Below are positions 15,632 to 22,846 of a stretch of DNA of 24,855 nucleotides, one piece after another. Source of the stretch: an uncultured Cryptobacterium sp. Its GTDB lineage: Bacteria; Actinomycetota; Coriobacteriia; Coriobacteriales; Eggerthellaceae. The position numbers and the translations under genes are program-made. Below the pieces are notes generated by a model. The model saw only the letters and a program-made list of their open reading frames with translations, had not been told where the DNA came from and did not search any database. Location: the NCBI GenBank assembly GCA_900554685.1, contig USIG01000013.1, positions 1-24,855 on the forward strand. Direction: 5' to 3'. Within the stretch, counting starts at the first letter, position 1; each line of letters starts with the position of its first letter.

Positions 15632-16675
15632 ATGGTGTCAAACACTTCCCACTACGCAAAGCCGCATGATGATATTTTTCTTCTTGTTGATTCAGATGCC
15701 GATCTTGCGGATGCCACCAGCCTTGCGCACAACTTAGCTCTTCCGCTTCAGGTTTCTTCCTCCCACCAAGACCAACAAGCAGGTACGCCTAAAGCCTCCG
15801 CTTCTGCGTCAGACAAAGACGTGTTGATATGTGCCGAAAAGACACCTCGCTCTAAAACCTCTCGCTCTAAAAAGATTGTAAAAGACCCTCGTCTTCATCT
15901 TCACCTTACCAAAGAAGGACTTCAGCTTGAGCAAGCAGATATGACGCTTATGTGTGACTTCAAAGCGCTCATGACCCGCATCAAACCCGGCAAGCTCAAT
16001 TCGGAACTTCTGGTAAAAGCATCGAAGTTAAAATCCAAAAAAGGTGCCGAACATGAAGGTGATTTAGCACCGAGACCTCTTGCAATAGATGCCACAGCAG
16101 GTCTGGGAAGCGATTCTTTTCTTCTTGCTGCTGCTGGGTTTTCTGTTCATATGTTTGAGCAAGATCCGCTTATTGCCGCTCTTTTACAGGATGGCCTTAA
16201 GCGAGCACAAAAAGATCCGAAGCTTTTCCCTATCGTTTCTCATATGCATCTACACAAACAAGACAGTATTGCTGCACTCAAGCAAGCAGGAGATCGTTTC
16301 GCGCAAACAGAAAATGGCCTCAAACAGAAAGCATCTACAGCCTTTGCCCCTGATGCAACAGAGCCCTTAGATTCTCGCTCTTCCCTTGCAGAATCAAGCA
16401 CCTCTCTTCTTCCCGGCAAACCAGATGTTATATATCTTGATCCCATGTTTCCTGCTCGAACAAAAAGTGCTGCTGTTAAAAAGAAGTTCCAATTGATTCA
16501 TCTGCTAGAGCATCCCTGCGAAAACGAAGAAGAACTACTCGAAGCAGCTATAGCGTTCAAACCGCATAAAGTTGTTGTGAAGCGAATGCTCAAAGGCCCG
16601 TATTTAGCCAATAAAAAGCCGAGTTACTCCTTAAAGGGAAAATCCATTCGCTATGATTGCTATGTTTTTGCATAA
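15632..16675 (+). CDS. rsmJ: 16S rRNA (guanine-N2) methyltransferase RsmJ-like
   Basis: The SAM-binding motif DATAGLGSDSFLLAAAGF is followed by MFEQDPLIAALLQDGL. The catalytic part is YLDPMFPARTKSAAVKKKF, with RVVVKR-like HKVVVKRM and IRYDCYVFA at the end. This order and wording match RsmJ, which methylates G1516 of 16S rRNA in E. coli. At 347 residues it is about 100 longer than E. coli RsmJ. The extra length is a polar N-terminal stretch (about residues 45-85) and a Ser/Ala-rich insert (about 215-265) before the catalytic motif. GAGGAG lies just upstream of the start. The family assignment is firm; the target base is inferred by homology. Confidence 0.88.
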   Translation: MVSNTSHYAKPHDDIFLLVDSDADLADATSLAHNLALPLQVSSSHQDQQAGTPKASASASDKDVLICAEKTPRSKTSRSKKIVKDPRLHLHLTKEGLQLEQADMTLMCDFKALMTRIKPGKLNSELLVKASKLKSKKGAEHEGDLAPRPLAIDATAGLGSDSFLLAAAGFSVHMFEQDPLIAALLQDGLKRAQKDPKLFPIVSHMHLHKQDSIAALKQAGDRFAQTENGLKQKASTAFAPDATEPLDSRSSLAESSTSLLPGKPDVIYLDPMFPARTKSAAVKKKFQLIHLLEHPCENEEELLEAAIAFKPHKVVVKRMLKGPYLANKKPSYSLKGKSIRYDCYVFA

Positions 16676-16832
16676 AATTCTGCACTGAAAGAAAGTGCAC
16701 TGCTCTGTTGTATGATTCCTCAATAGGAAGCGCCTCTATCACGGCATAGAATCTTTTACCTTCGTTTCCGCATCGAAACCATATGAAGAAAACACTCCTA
16801 TGCCTCGAAGCGATAATCACGAAAGGAACGGT

Positions 16833-17540
16833 ATGAACACCTCCTTAGAAAAGGAAGTTATTCAAGAACTTAGTGCTCTTGCGGATCCAACCTATCAGTC
16901 TTTTCAGGCAAAGCTTGTCCCTCAAATTGATCCAAATCTTATCTTAGGAGTTCGTACACCCGCTCTTCGTGCCTACACAAAAGCTTTTGCCAAAAATCAG
17001 CCCGACAAAGCACACGCATTCATAAAGCAGCTTCCTCATACTTATTACGAAGAAAACAATGTCCACGGTGAGCTCATCGGATATCTTGCGCGTACACCCC
17101 AAGAAGCCTTCGAACTACTCGATACCTTTTTACCCTATGTAGACAACTGGGCAACCTGCGATTTGATGCGTATTCCTGCCCTCAAAAAGGATTTGGATGC
17201 TACCCTAGCAAAAATTAAAGAATGGATACATGCTGAACCGGAATATATAGTTCGCTTTGGTGTTGTCGAATTGATGACTTTGTTTTTAGATGACGCATTC
17301 GACCCGCAACATCTCTTTTTGATTGCCGACATTAAGCGCGATGAATACTACATCAATATGGCGCGCGCGTGGTATTACTCGTTTGCTCTTATCAAGCAAC
17401 CCGAAGCTACTCTGCCCTTCTTTGAAAAACGCCCTACGATCCTTGATGCCTGGACCCATAATAAATCGCTTCAAAAAGCACGCGAAAGCAGAAGGATATC
17501 CCCTGAGCAAAAGGCTTATTTTCAGTCGCTCAAAGTGTAA
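16833..17540 (+). CDS. AlkD-type DNA alkylation repair protein
   Basis: This 235-residue all-helical, HEAT-like protein belongs to the AlkC/AlkD family of DNA glycosylases, which remove alkylated bases such as 3- and 7-methylpurines. The motif VDNWATCD places Trp106 and Asp110 where AlkD has its catalytic Trp109 and Asp113. A conserved Arg follows in YIVRFGVVELM, and NMARAWYYSF and WTHNKSLQKARESRR complete the pattern. I chose ATG 16833 because AAAGGA lies five bases before it; an upstream in-frame ATG at 16800 has no such site. It follows rsmJ by 157 bases, perhaps with its own promoter. A small 6-bp hairpin without U-tract lies between them. Confidence 0.9.
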   Translation: MNTSLEKEVIQELSALADPTYQSFQAKLVPQIDPNLILGVRTPALRAYTKAFAKNQPDKAHAFIKQLPHTYYEENNVHGELIGYLARTPQEAFELLDTFLPYVDNWATCDLMRIPALKKDLDATLAKIKEWIHAEPEYIVRFGVVELMTLFLDDAFDPQHLFLIADIKRDEYYINMARAWYYSFALIKQPEATLPFFEKRPTILDAWTHNKSLQKARESRRISPEQKAYFQSLKV

Positions 17541-17583
17541 GAAAGCAAGAAGCCCAAAGGATTAGCAAGACAAAGCAAATCTA

Positions 17584-17648
17584 GTATCGGCATCGGTGTC
17601 CGTATCGATGTCGGCGTCCACACCAGAATCAGTATCAGCGTCAGCGTA
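17584..17648. repeat. Degenerate 6-bp tandem repeat
   Basis: About ten hexamers near the consensus TATCGG/TGTCGG/TCAGCG run in a row. The minus strand reads as alternating Asp codons (ADADTDSGVDADIDTDTDAD) in one frame, but that frame has no start codon or ribosome binding site. Confidence 0.65.
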
Positions 17649-17847
17649 AGGTCTAACTATGCACCCATACCTATGATAACGACTGACAGCGCCACTAAAA
17701 CACCTACGGCACTTTCGTCTCCAAGAAATCCTGATGCCACTACCAAGCCCGACTCATCCTGCTTTTTCTTGAGAGCTTCTACCGCGTTGGAATCCAGGCC
17801 GTTTTCTTACAACTTAGGACGACGTACTTTAGCAACAGCATCTAGCA

Positions 17848-17968
17848 CGATGGACACTGTTCAAGGCAGTAAATTAACGCGATGGACTCAGTTCAGGGCG
17901 GGCACTACGATAGACGCAGTTCAAGACGGTAAAGCACCACGATGCGTACAGCTCAACTCAGTGCAAAC
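17848..17968. repeat. Four diverged 28-32-bp repeats
   Basis: Copies begin at 17848, 17880, 17908 and 17940 with a shared core like CGATGGACTCAGTTCAAGGC. The spacing varies (32, 28, 32) and is not a multiple of three, which argues against coding. Confidence 0.6.
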
Positions 17969-18008
17969 CGATCCAGATCGGTATTACAGCAAATTCCCGC
18001 TTTTTAGC

Positions 18009-18220
18009 AAATTTCCACTTTTCAGCAAGATTTTGGCGAGTAGAAAGAGAATTGCATAGATACCTAACAAACAAAAGCGAATCGAAAAAGAAAAGAAGTC
18101 ATCAACAGGGAAATTATTGTAACGATCAGCATTTATCTAGTTCTTTTCTTCTGCTTTCTCAACGCTAACCTATGCAATTCTTGCTCTACTCGCCAAAAAC
18201 ACCCCTCAAAAGTGCAAATT
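18009..18220. repeat. Large nested inverted repeat
   Basis: The arms 18031-18059 and 18170-18198 are complementary over 29 bases with about three mismatches. An outer pair (18009-18022 with 18208-18220) and an inner pair (18088-18097 with 18141-18150) extend it. It could be a long hairpin RNA or a small MITE-like element; I see no clear target-site duplication. Confidence 0.75.
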
Positions 18221-18358
18221 CCAAAATTGAGCAAAATATTCTTTGTCCCGTTAGCTGATGAGCCGATGGATTAATACCTGGTTATAGGAAAAATGCGTTG
18301 CTAGTACTTAGCTCCGATCTACCTAAACGATTCATATCCTCACCAGGCTAAACCCACT

Positions 18359-18387
18359 AAAAAAGATGCACCCCGAAGGGTGCATCT
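18359..18387 (-). terminator. Intrinsic terminator after the rubrerythrin gene
   Basis: AGATGCACCC pairs perfectly with GGGTGCATCT around a CGAA/TTCG tetraloop and is followed by a T run on the minus strand. It lies about 90 bases after the rubrerythrin stop. Confidence 0.92.
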
Positions 18388-18478
18388 CAATATGCTCTAC
18401 AATAATCAACCAACCACAGTAGCGTTTAAGCACGAACTAACGGCAATTTTATCTATAGAGCAATTCTTTGTGATTGTT

Positions 18479-19039
18479 TTAGCCGAAGTAACGCTTCAAA
18501 AGACCAGCGAATGCCTTGCCATGACGAGCTTCGTCGCGAGCCATCTCGTGAACGGTGTCATGAATAGCATCCAAATTAGCTGCCTTAGCACGCTTAGCAA
18601 GATCAGTCTTACCAGCGGTTGCGCCATTTTCAGCCTCAACACGCATCTCAAGGTTCTTCTTAGTAGAATCGGTTACTACCTCGCCCAAGAGTTCTGCAAA
18701 CTTAGCAGCATGTTCTGCCTCTTCATAAGCAGCCTTTTCCCAGTACAGACCAATCTCAGGATAGCCCTCGCGATGAGCAACACGAGCCATAGCCAAATAC
18801 ATACCAACCTCAGAGCATTCGCCTTCGAAGTTTGCGCGAAGATCGTTAACGATGTCCTCAGGAACCTCAGGAAGCTTACCAACACCTACTACGTGCTCTG
18901 CAGCCCAAGACATTTCAGTATCTGACTGCTTGATGAAGCGATCGCCAGAAACACCGCACTGTGGGCACTTAAAATCTGCTGGCAATTCGTCGCCATCGAA
19001 TTCTTCTACATAACCGCAAACTGGGCATACAAATTTCAT
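18479..19039 (-). CDS. Rubrerythrin with N-terminal rubredoxin domain
   Basis: The first 40 residues are a rubredoxin-like iron site (CPVC at Cys5/Cys8 and CPQC at Cys25/Cys28). A ferritin-like diiron domain follows with EGECSEVGMYLAMARVA, YEEAEHAAKFAELLG and ARDEARHGKAFAGLLKR, which hold the Glu/His ligands. This reversed domain order is known from anaerobes. Rubrerythrins reduce hydrogen peroxide to water and protect anaerobes from oxygen. I start at ATG 19039 because AAGGAG lies six bases before it and the rubredoxin begins at once; 186 residues. It is probably monocistronic with a strong terminator. Confidence 0.94.
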   Translation of the reverse strand: MKFVCPVCGYVEEFDGDELPADFKCPQCGVSGDRFIKQSDTEMSWAAEHVVGVGKLPEVPEDIVNDLRANFEGECSEVGMYLAMARVAHREGYPEIGLYWEKAAYEEAEHAAKFAELLGEVVTDSTKKNLEMRVEAENGATAGKTDLAKRAKAANLDAIHDTVHEMARDEARHGKAFAGLLKRYFG

Positions 19040-19183
19040 TGTCTTCTCCTTAAAAGTTGGGTAACTAACATGTTCAAAAGTTAGGATTTGCAAGCCAAAC
19101 TTTTTGGTTTTTCACCCTAGCTTCGAGCTCTTCGATAACTATACGCCATTGTGAAGATAAAAGAGACCAGATTCATAAAATTT

Positions 19184-19204
19184 ATGATACTAATTCAGTA
19201 TCAT
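19184..19204. promoter_or_regulatory. 8-bp perfect inverted repeat, operator or terminator
   Basis: ATGATACT and AGTATCAT flank five bases. It lies 30 bases after the hydrolase stop and about 145 bases before the rubrerythrin start, both on the minus strand. The U-tract after it is poor (AAATTTTATG), so it may be an operator for the peroxide-defence gene instead. Confidence 0.4.
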
Positions 19205-19233
19205 TTAAAAAATTGATCCCAACCAGACTTTGT

Positions 19234-19896
19234 TTAGTGCCACTCCATCTTACGCACAACGGTAATCCCCTCATCAACCAATGGCTCAAACACCTCAACA
19301 TCTTCTTTTGTGCCTGCAACAGTTCCATAATGAGTCGGAACAACAAACTGAGGTTTAATGGTGTTAATAAAGTCAGCTGCCTGATGAGCATCCATAGTAA
19401 AAGTTCCTCCAATAGGAACAAGCGCTACATCGCAATGAACTTGCTCGTTGTCTTCGTTTTGATCGGTATCTCCCGAAATATAATACGTAGTGCCATCAAT
19501 AGTAAGAACGTACCCCAACCATTTGTTTTCCTTTGGGTGAAACTGAAGACGCTCAGGCTGCACATTATAGGCAGGAACAGCGCTTACTTTCACACCGCAA
19601 ACCTCTGCCGTTTCACCTGCCGAGAGTAAAATTGTTTTCGCTGCATCAAGATGAGCCACTTCATCCCGCAAAGAAGCAGGTGCAACCACTACTGTTTCGG
19701 GCTTCGCAACACGTGCATAATCTTCAAAAGATAAATGATCGTAGTGCCCATGGGTAATAAACACCACATCAGCATCGTGAGGCTGCTGGGTTAAATCGTA
19801 GGGATCTGCATACAAAACAGTACCGTCATCAGCTTGAATGCGAATAGCACTGTGAGTAAGAACACGAACATTATCAAGACTCTTGGTTAAGGCCAT
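19234..19896 (-). CDS. Metallo-beta-lactamase-fold hydrolase
   Basis: This 220-residue protein has the MBL zinc motif HGHYDH (residues 49-54), then SGDTDQNED and VVPTHYGT, typical of UPF0173/YtkL-like metal-dependent hydrolases related to UlaG and RNase Z folds. It should bind two metal ions and hydrolyse a phosphoester or lactone-type bond; the substrate is not known for most members. AAGGAGG precedes the ATG. It starts 15 bases after the membrane-protein stop, so the two are likely co-transcribed. Confidence 0.88.
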   Translation of the reverse strand: MALTKSLDNVRVLTHSAIRIQADDGTVLYADPYDLTQQPHDADVVFITHGHYDHLSFEDYARVAKPETVVVAPASLRDEVAHLDAAKTILLSAGETAEVCGVKVSAVPAYNVQPERLQFHPKENKWLGYVLTIDGTTYYISGDTDQNEDNEQVHCDVALVPIGGTFTMDAHQAADFINTIKPQFVVPTHYGTVAGTKEDVEVFEPLVDEGITVVRKMEWH

Positions 19897-19911
19897 ATCT
19901 TGCCCTCCTTA

Positions 19912-21006
19912 TCACTTTTCCTCTTCATCAGTATAAGACTGCAAGCCTTGCATTACCCGATCAGAAAATTGCTCGCTTAGATTTTCACCATCAACAATAT
20001 AGGCAATCCCATCAAGAGCCCGCAAAGTAAGTGCTTCAAGCGAGGTATAGCCCCTCTCTTGCTTTACTTGACTAAAATGCGCATCAACTCCCATAAAAGC
20101 AACCACAAGAGCAAGCGAGAAAACCACGCTCAGCACAACAGAGTTTTTCTGTATCGGCTTTTCCTGTTCAAGCGCTTCGGTGTACAGAGGAGAAAAGACC
20201 CTGCGTAACTCTCGAGGCGTTATATAGCAAACGTTAAGAAGACTTACAAAACCCACAAAGATAGAAATATAGATAAGAAGGCTGCCTACAATCGTAACGA
20301 CAAAAGGAAATTCACCGAAAGCCACCTGTACTGTTTTGGGAATGCCATAGGTAGCAAGCAGCTCTGATACCAAAGCAAAATACCCCGCATCAGCCACCAA
20401 GGGAGACGAAGAATGTGCAAAGGGATCTTTTGCTGCATGCAAAGCATCTAAAACACTGCTATATGAGGCAGAAGGGAAAAGAAAAGTTATCAGTAAGGCA
20501 AGTGCGCAAAGCACAACTACCACAATCCAAAACGTAAGCTTCACTATCCCCGCTTCTTGGAAAAGAGGTTTGTATTCCCTGTTTACATGCACGGATATTT
20601 TCTGTGCAGTGAAGTAATAAAGCGGAATACTAAAAACAAGTAAAAGCCAGGAGTGAAGTTCCCATTTGGCACTGTTCAATAACAAGCTTGTCGAAAAAAC
20701 AGCAGAAACAACAAAGGCAACAAATAGGCATAGTTTTCTTCCATTGTTGAAGTCTGCAAGCTTTCCACCCTCGCGAAATTTTGCAATTTGCTTTTCAGTT
20801 TTTCTTACCACATAAAAATACGTAAACCCTATAGCAGAAAGCGCCGTAACAAGCACCCAAAACACCGCTACTACCACTCCGGGAACCTGCGGAATGGCGT
20901 ACGAAATCACAAGCAGAGCGCAAAAAAGTAAGCCCGCCTTTATAAAAAACGATCGTTGTTGAGACGCAAAAAGTGTATGAATAAAAGTATTATTATGGTC
21001 CGACAC
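19912..21006 (-). CDS. Multi-pass membrane protein of unknown function
   Basis: I do not recognise a family. From the chosen start the protein has 364 residues with about eight hydrophobic segments: two near the N-terminus, two around a basic loop, one before FLFPSASYSSVLDAL, one or two around FPFVVTIVGSLLIYISIFVGF, and one near SVVLSVVFSLALVVAFMGV. The C-terminal 60 residues are soluble and acidic (ending DEEEK). A frame extends to a TTG at 21069, but it has no ribosome binding site and a TATAAT lies directly before it. GTG 21006 has AAAGGA nine bases upstream and is preferred. The metal-dependent hydrolase follows within 15 bases. Confidence 0.75.
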   Translation of the reverse strand: MSDHNNTFIHTLFASQQRSFFIKAGLLFCALLVISYAIPQVPGVVVAVFWVLVTALSAIGFTYFYVVRKTEKQIAKFREGGKLADFNNGRKLCLFVAFVVSAVFSTSLLLNSAKWELHSWLLLVFSIPLYYFTAQKISVHVNREYKPLFQEAGIVKLTFWIVVVVLCALALLITFLFPSASYSSVLDALHAAKDPFAHSSSPLVADAGYFALVSELLATYGIPKTVQVAFGEFPFVVTIVGSLLIYISIFVGFVSLLNVCYITPRELRRVFSPLYTEALEQEKPIQKNSVVLSVVFSLALVVAFMGVDAHFSQVKQERGYTSLEALTLRALDGIAYIVDGENLSEQFSDRVMQGLQSYTDEEEK

Positions 21007-21078
21007 GTACGTTAGTCCTTTTCTAACTGATCGCAAAAGTTTTTCAAAAAGCTGCTTCTCTCCTACCAAAGAACTGGC

Positions 21079-21084
21079 ATTATA
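21079..21084 (-). promoter_or_regulatory. Candidate -10 box of the membrane-protein gene
   Basis: The minus strand reads TATAAT; transcription would start near 21072. The -35 region is weak but overlaps a small palindrome GTCG-TAG-CGAC (21095-21105), and CAACGA-CCA-TCGTTG lies further upstream (21125-21139). Either could bind a regulator. Confidence 0.5.
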
Positions 21085-21174
21085 CCGCGAGTTTGTCGTA
21101 GCGACTAATCTCGATATAGTGTCACAACGACCATCGTTGCAATAGCTAATGCTGCCGTAATAGTGCTGTGGGAA

Positions 21175-21645
21175 CTATTGTTGCGACAAGTACAAAAGTT
21201 CAGAAAGCGTTATCTCGCCCCAACTATAGTTGCGCAAATAGCTTCCAAGAAAATGATAGGAGGCATTATTCTTATTTGCGAGATACTCAAATAAATCACA
21301 CTCAACAGCATCAGCCACGAGACGTCGTTTACCCTGGACCGATTCTACTATTTCGCCTGCACCGAAAAGTTCCAGAGTATCTTTTAGGCGCATAGCAACT
21401 TTTCGATAACGTGATCGTGTCTGATTTGAAAGCGGTTCGTTTTCCCACAGGATAGAAATAGCCTCAGATGAACTCACATAGCCGCCTCTCCTATCCACCA
21501 GCAAGGCAAGCAGCTCCTTTGCCTTTTCACTTCTGAACAAAATAGGTGAACCATTAACAAAGACGTCAAAGTAGCCAAAAGTACGAATAAAGATACGAAC
21601 CTCAGGTGTTTGAGAATCCTGCATTTTCTTGTGCTTCCTCTCCAT
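21175..21645 (-). CDS. Small SARP/OmpR-type winged-helix regulator
   Basis: This 156-residue protein has an OmpR-like winged helix (about residues 18-110: FGYFDVFVNGSPILFRSEKA, then KELLALLVDRRGGYVSSSEA, ILWENEP and RYRKVAMRLKDTLELFGA). A short piece resembling the beginning of a BTAD domain follows (VECDLFEYLANKNN). It has no receiver or ATPase domain, so it looks like a stand-alone DNA-binding protein, much shorter than true SARPs (about 250 or more). The start is uncertain: ATG 21645 has a poor site, and an ATG eight codons inside (21624) has GAGAGGA, slightly far. It is transcribed away from the adhesin gene and may regulate it or the membrane-protein gene downstream. Confidence 0.75.
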   Translation of the reverse strand: MERKHKKMQDSQTPEVRIFIRTFGYFDVFVNGSPILFRSEKAKELLALLVDRRGGYVSSSEAISILWENEPLSNQTRSRYRKVAMRLKDTLELFGAGEIVESVQGKRRLVADAVECDLFEYLANKNNASYHFLGSYLRNYSWGEITLSELLYLSQQ

Positions 21646-22030
21646 ACATCTTGAATCTAGGCGGAAGCGAAAAGAGCGCTTGTGTAAACAAGGCTTTCAG
21701 TAATTCCCATCTGCGCGAGATTAAAATGAATTTAATTTAGTACCAATTTTTTTGAGTATAAATCGGCTCTGTTCCGTAGAGGTTCCTCGAGCGTGACAGA
21801 TTCATAACAATCTGACTACCCCTCATCGCGAAACCGGAAACCCTTGCACCCATAACGGTTTTATCTGGTGCTTTTCTGAGGCGAATCTAACCAACACGTT
21901 ACATAATCCGCCCTTAAAACTGTTTAGTTCAACAGCTCTTTTGAGGAACGGTTCTGTCACTAGCCTTTCGATACGATGCAAGCAAATCACCCTTATCTCA
22001 TAACCGTATTGTCAAGCAAAGGGAGCTACT
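21646..22030. other. Divergent regulatory region between the SARP-like gene and the adhesin
   Basis: This 385-base gap has no gene I can support. An AT-rich part near 21720-21765 (with TATAAA at 21757) is a likely promoter zone. The adhesin leader after it holds long-range complementary segments: GGTTCCTC (21781) with GAGGAAC (21943) and GTGACAG (21793) with CTGTCAC (21954), in an order that would form a pseudoknot if both paired. I match no known riboswitch class. Confidence 0.5.
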
Positions 22031-22846
22031 ATGTCACTCAAAGAAAGAGCAAAACATGTGCTTGTAGGAGTACTTATCTTTTGTCTTATTTTTACAAGCA
22101 CTCCCAGTATTGCGCTCAGCGCATTAACCATACATCCAACCAATGCTTATGCACAAAATACTGAAGACTCCACGCATAATGGCACCGAGCCATCACCTGC
22201 ACGAGAGACAAATCCCACAAACAGCGAATCTGCACCGTTGAATAGTGAGGGTACAAACTCTTCTTCTGCAACCGCACCTTCAAACGAAGGTGGTTCATCG
22301 ACACCATCTAGTCCTGATGAGCCTGCATCAGGAACAGAAGCCACAGATCGCGATAGCTCCTCACCTCTTCCTTCGGAAGATACCAGCGAAAGTGGTCCCT
22401 TAAATTCGAACAATGCACCAAGCACTGATAACGATTCAACTTCAGGCGCCCCTGATGCCGGAGAAGGAAACGAAGAAGTTCCCGTGCGCCAAGCACGAGA
22501 ATTTAATGCGAACAATTACATTAAAAACTTTAAGTTCAGCATTGAGAGCGGAGACATCACCAAGTCATACGACCTCTCTAATGGAGAACATATTGATATC
22601 AACAAAGATTTTCCCAATGGTCTTTCGCGAAGCGCCACGTATGTTGGCATCATAACGCTAGATGTAAAAGCTCTCGCAGAGGCAACCAACGAATATCCTC
22701 TCGTGCCAGGAGATACCCTAACGTGCGATTTTCCTGACATTCTGCGCCCTAATAACACTATGACTGGCCGTTTGCGCGACGCGAGCGCCGATTGGGACAG
22801 CCAACATGACGGAGTAGAAATTATACGATCGAAAATGGAAAGCTGA
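22031..22846 (+). CDS. Secreted adhesin-like protein, N-terminal part before a frameshift
   Basis: This frame of 271 codons starts with ATG 22031, with GGGAG six bases upstream. It opens with a signal peptide (hydrophobic VLVGVLIFCLIF, predicted cleavage after NAYA at about residue 41). A linker of some 115 residues rich in Ser, Thr, Pro, Glu and Asn follows, then a beta-rich domain from about residue 160 (NYIKNFKFSIESGDITKSYD onward, with YPLVPGDTLTCDFPDIL). This looks like the first adhesive beta-sandwich of Gram-positive surface proteins. The frame ends in the middle of this domain at TGA 22844-22846 with a tail unlike the family, because of an apparent one-base loss around 22820-22822. 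Confidence 0.85.
   Translation: MSLKERAKHVLVGVLIFCLIFTSTPSIALSALTIHPTNAYAQNTEDSTHNGTEPSPARETNPTNSESAPLNSEGTNSSSATAPSNEGGSSTPSSPDEPASGTEATDRDSSSPLPSEDTSESGPLNSNNAPSTDNDSTSGAPDAGEGNEEVPVRQAREFNANNYIKNFKFSIESGDITKSYDLSNGEHIDINKDFPNGLSRSATYVGIITLDVKALAEATNEYPLVPGDTLTCDFPDILRPNNTMTGRLRDASADWDSQHDGVEIIRSKMES

Larger units (their letters stand above)
17541..18478. other. 938-base gene-free, repeat-rich region
   Basis: No credible gene is seen on either strand. From left to right it holds a degenerate hexamer repeat (17584-17648), a 28-32-bp repeat block (17848-17968), a large nested inverted repeat (18009-18220) and a terminator for the rubrerythrin gene (18359-18387). A 128-codon frame at 17673-18059 crosses these repeats, has no ribosome binding site, and is composed of unrelated low-complexity stretches, so I do not call it. 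Confidence 0.75.

Noticed and set aside
17848..17968. CRISPR array
   Set aside because: Units of about 30 bases are of suitable size, but they follow each other without spacers, are strongly diverged, and no cas gene is in the window.
17673..18059. 128-codon plus-strand frame
   Set aside because: It crosses repeats whose unit lengths are not multiples of three and the left arm of the inverted repeat, has no ribosome binding site, and its protein is low-complexity without family resemblance.
21761..21965. c-di-GMP or other known riboswitch in the adhesin leader
   Set aside because: The conserved core sequences of the classes I know are not present; only long-range complementary segments are seen.
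22831..22846. Programmed -1 ribosomal frameshift in the adhesin
   Set aside because: Shifting one base back would give the right frame, but there is no proper slippery heptamer (CGAAAATGG is poor) and no clear downstream pseudoknot; a lost T explains the data better. Not fully excluded.
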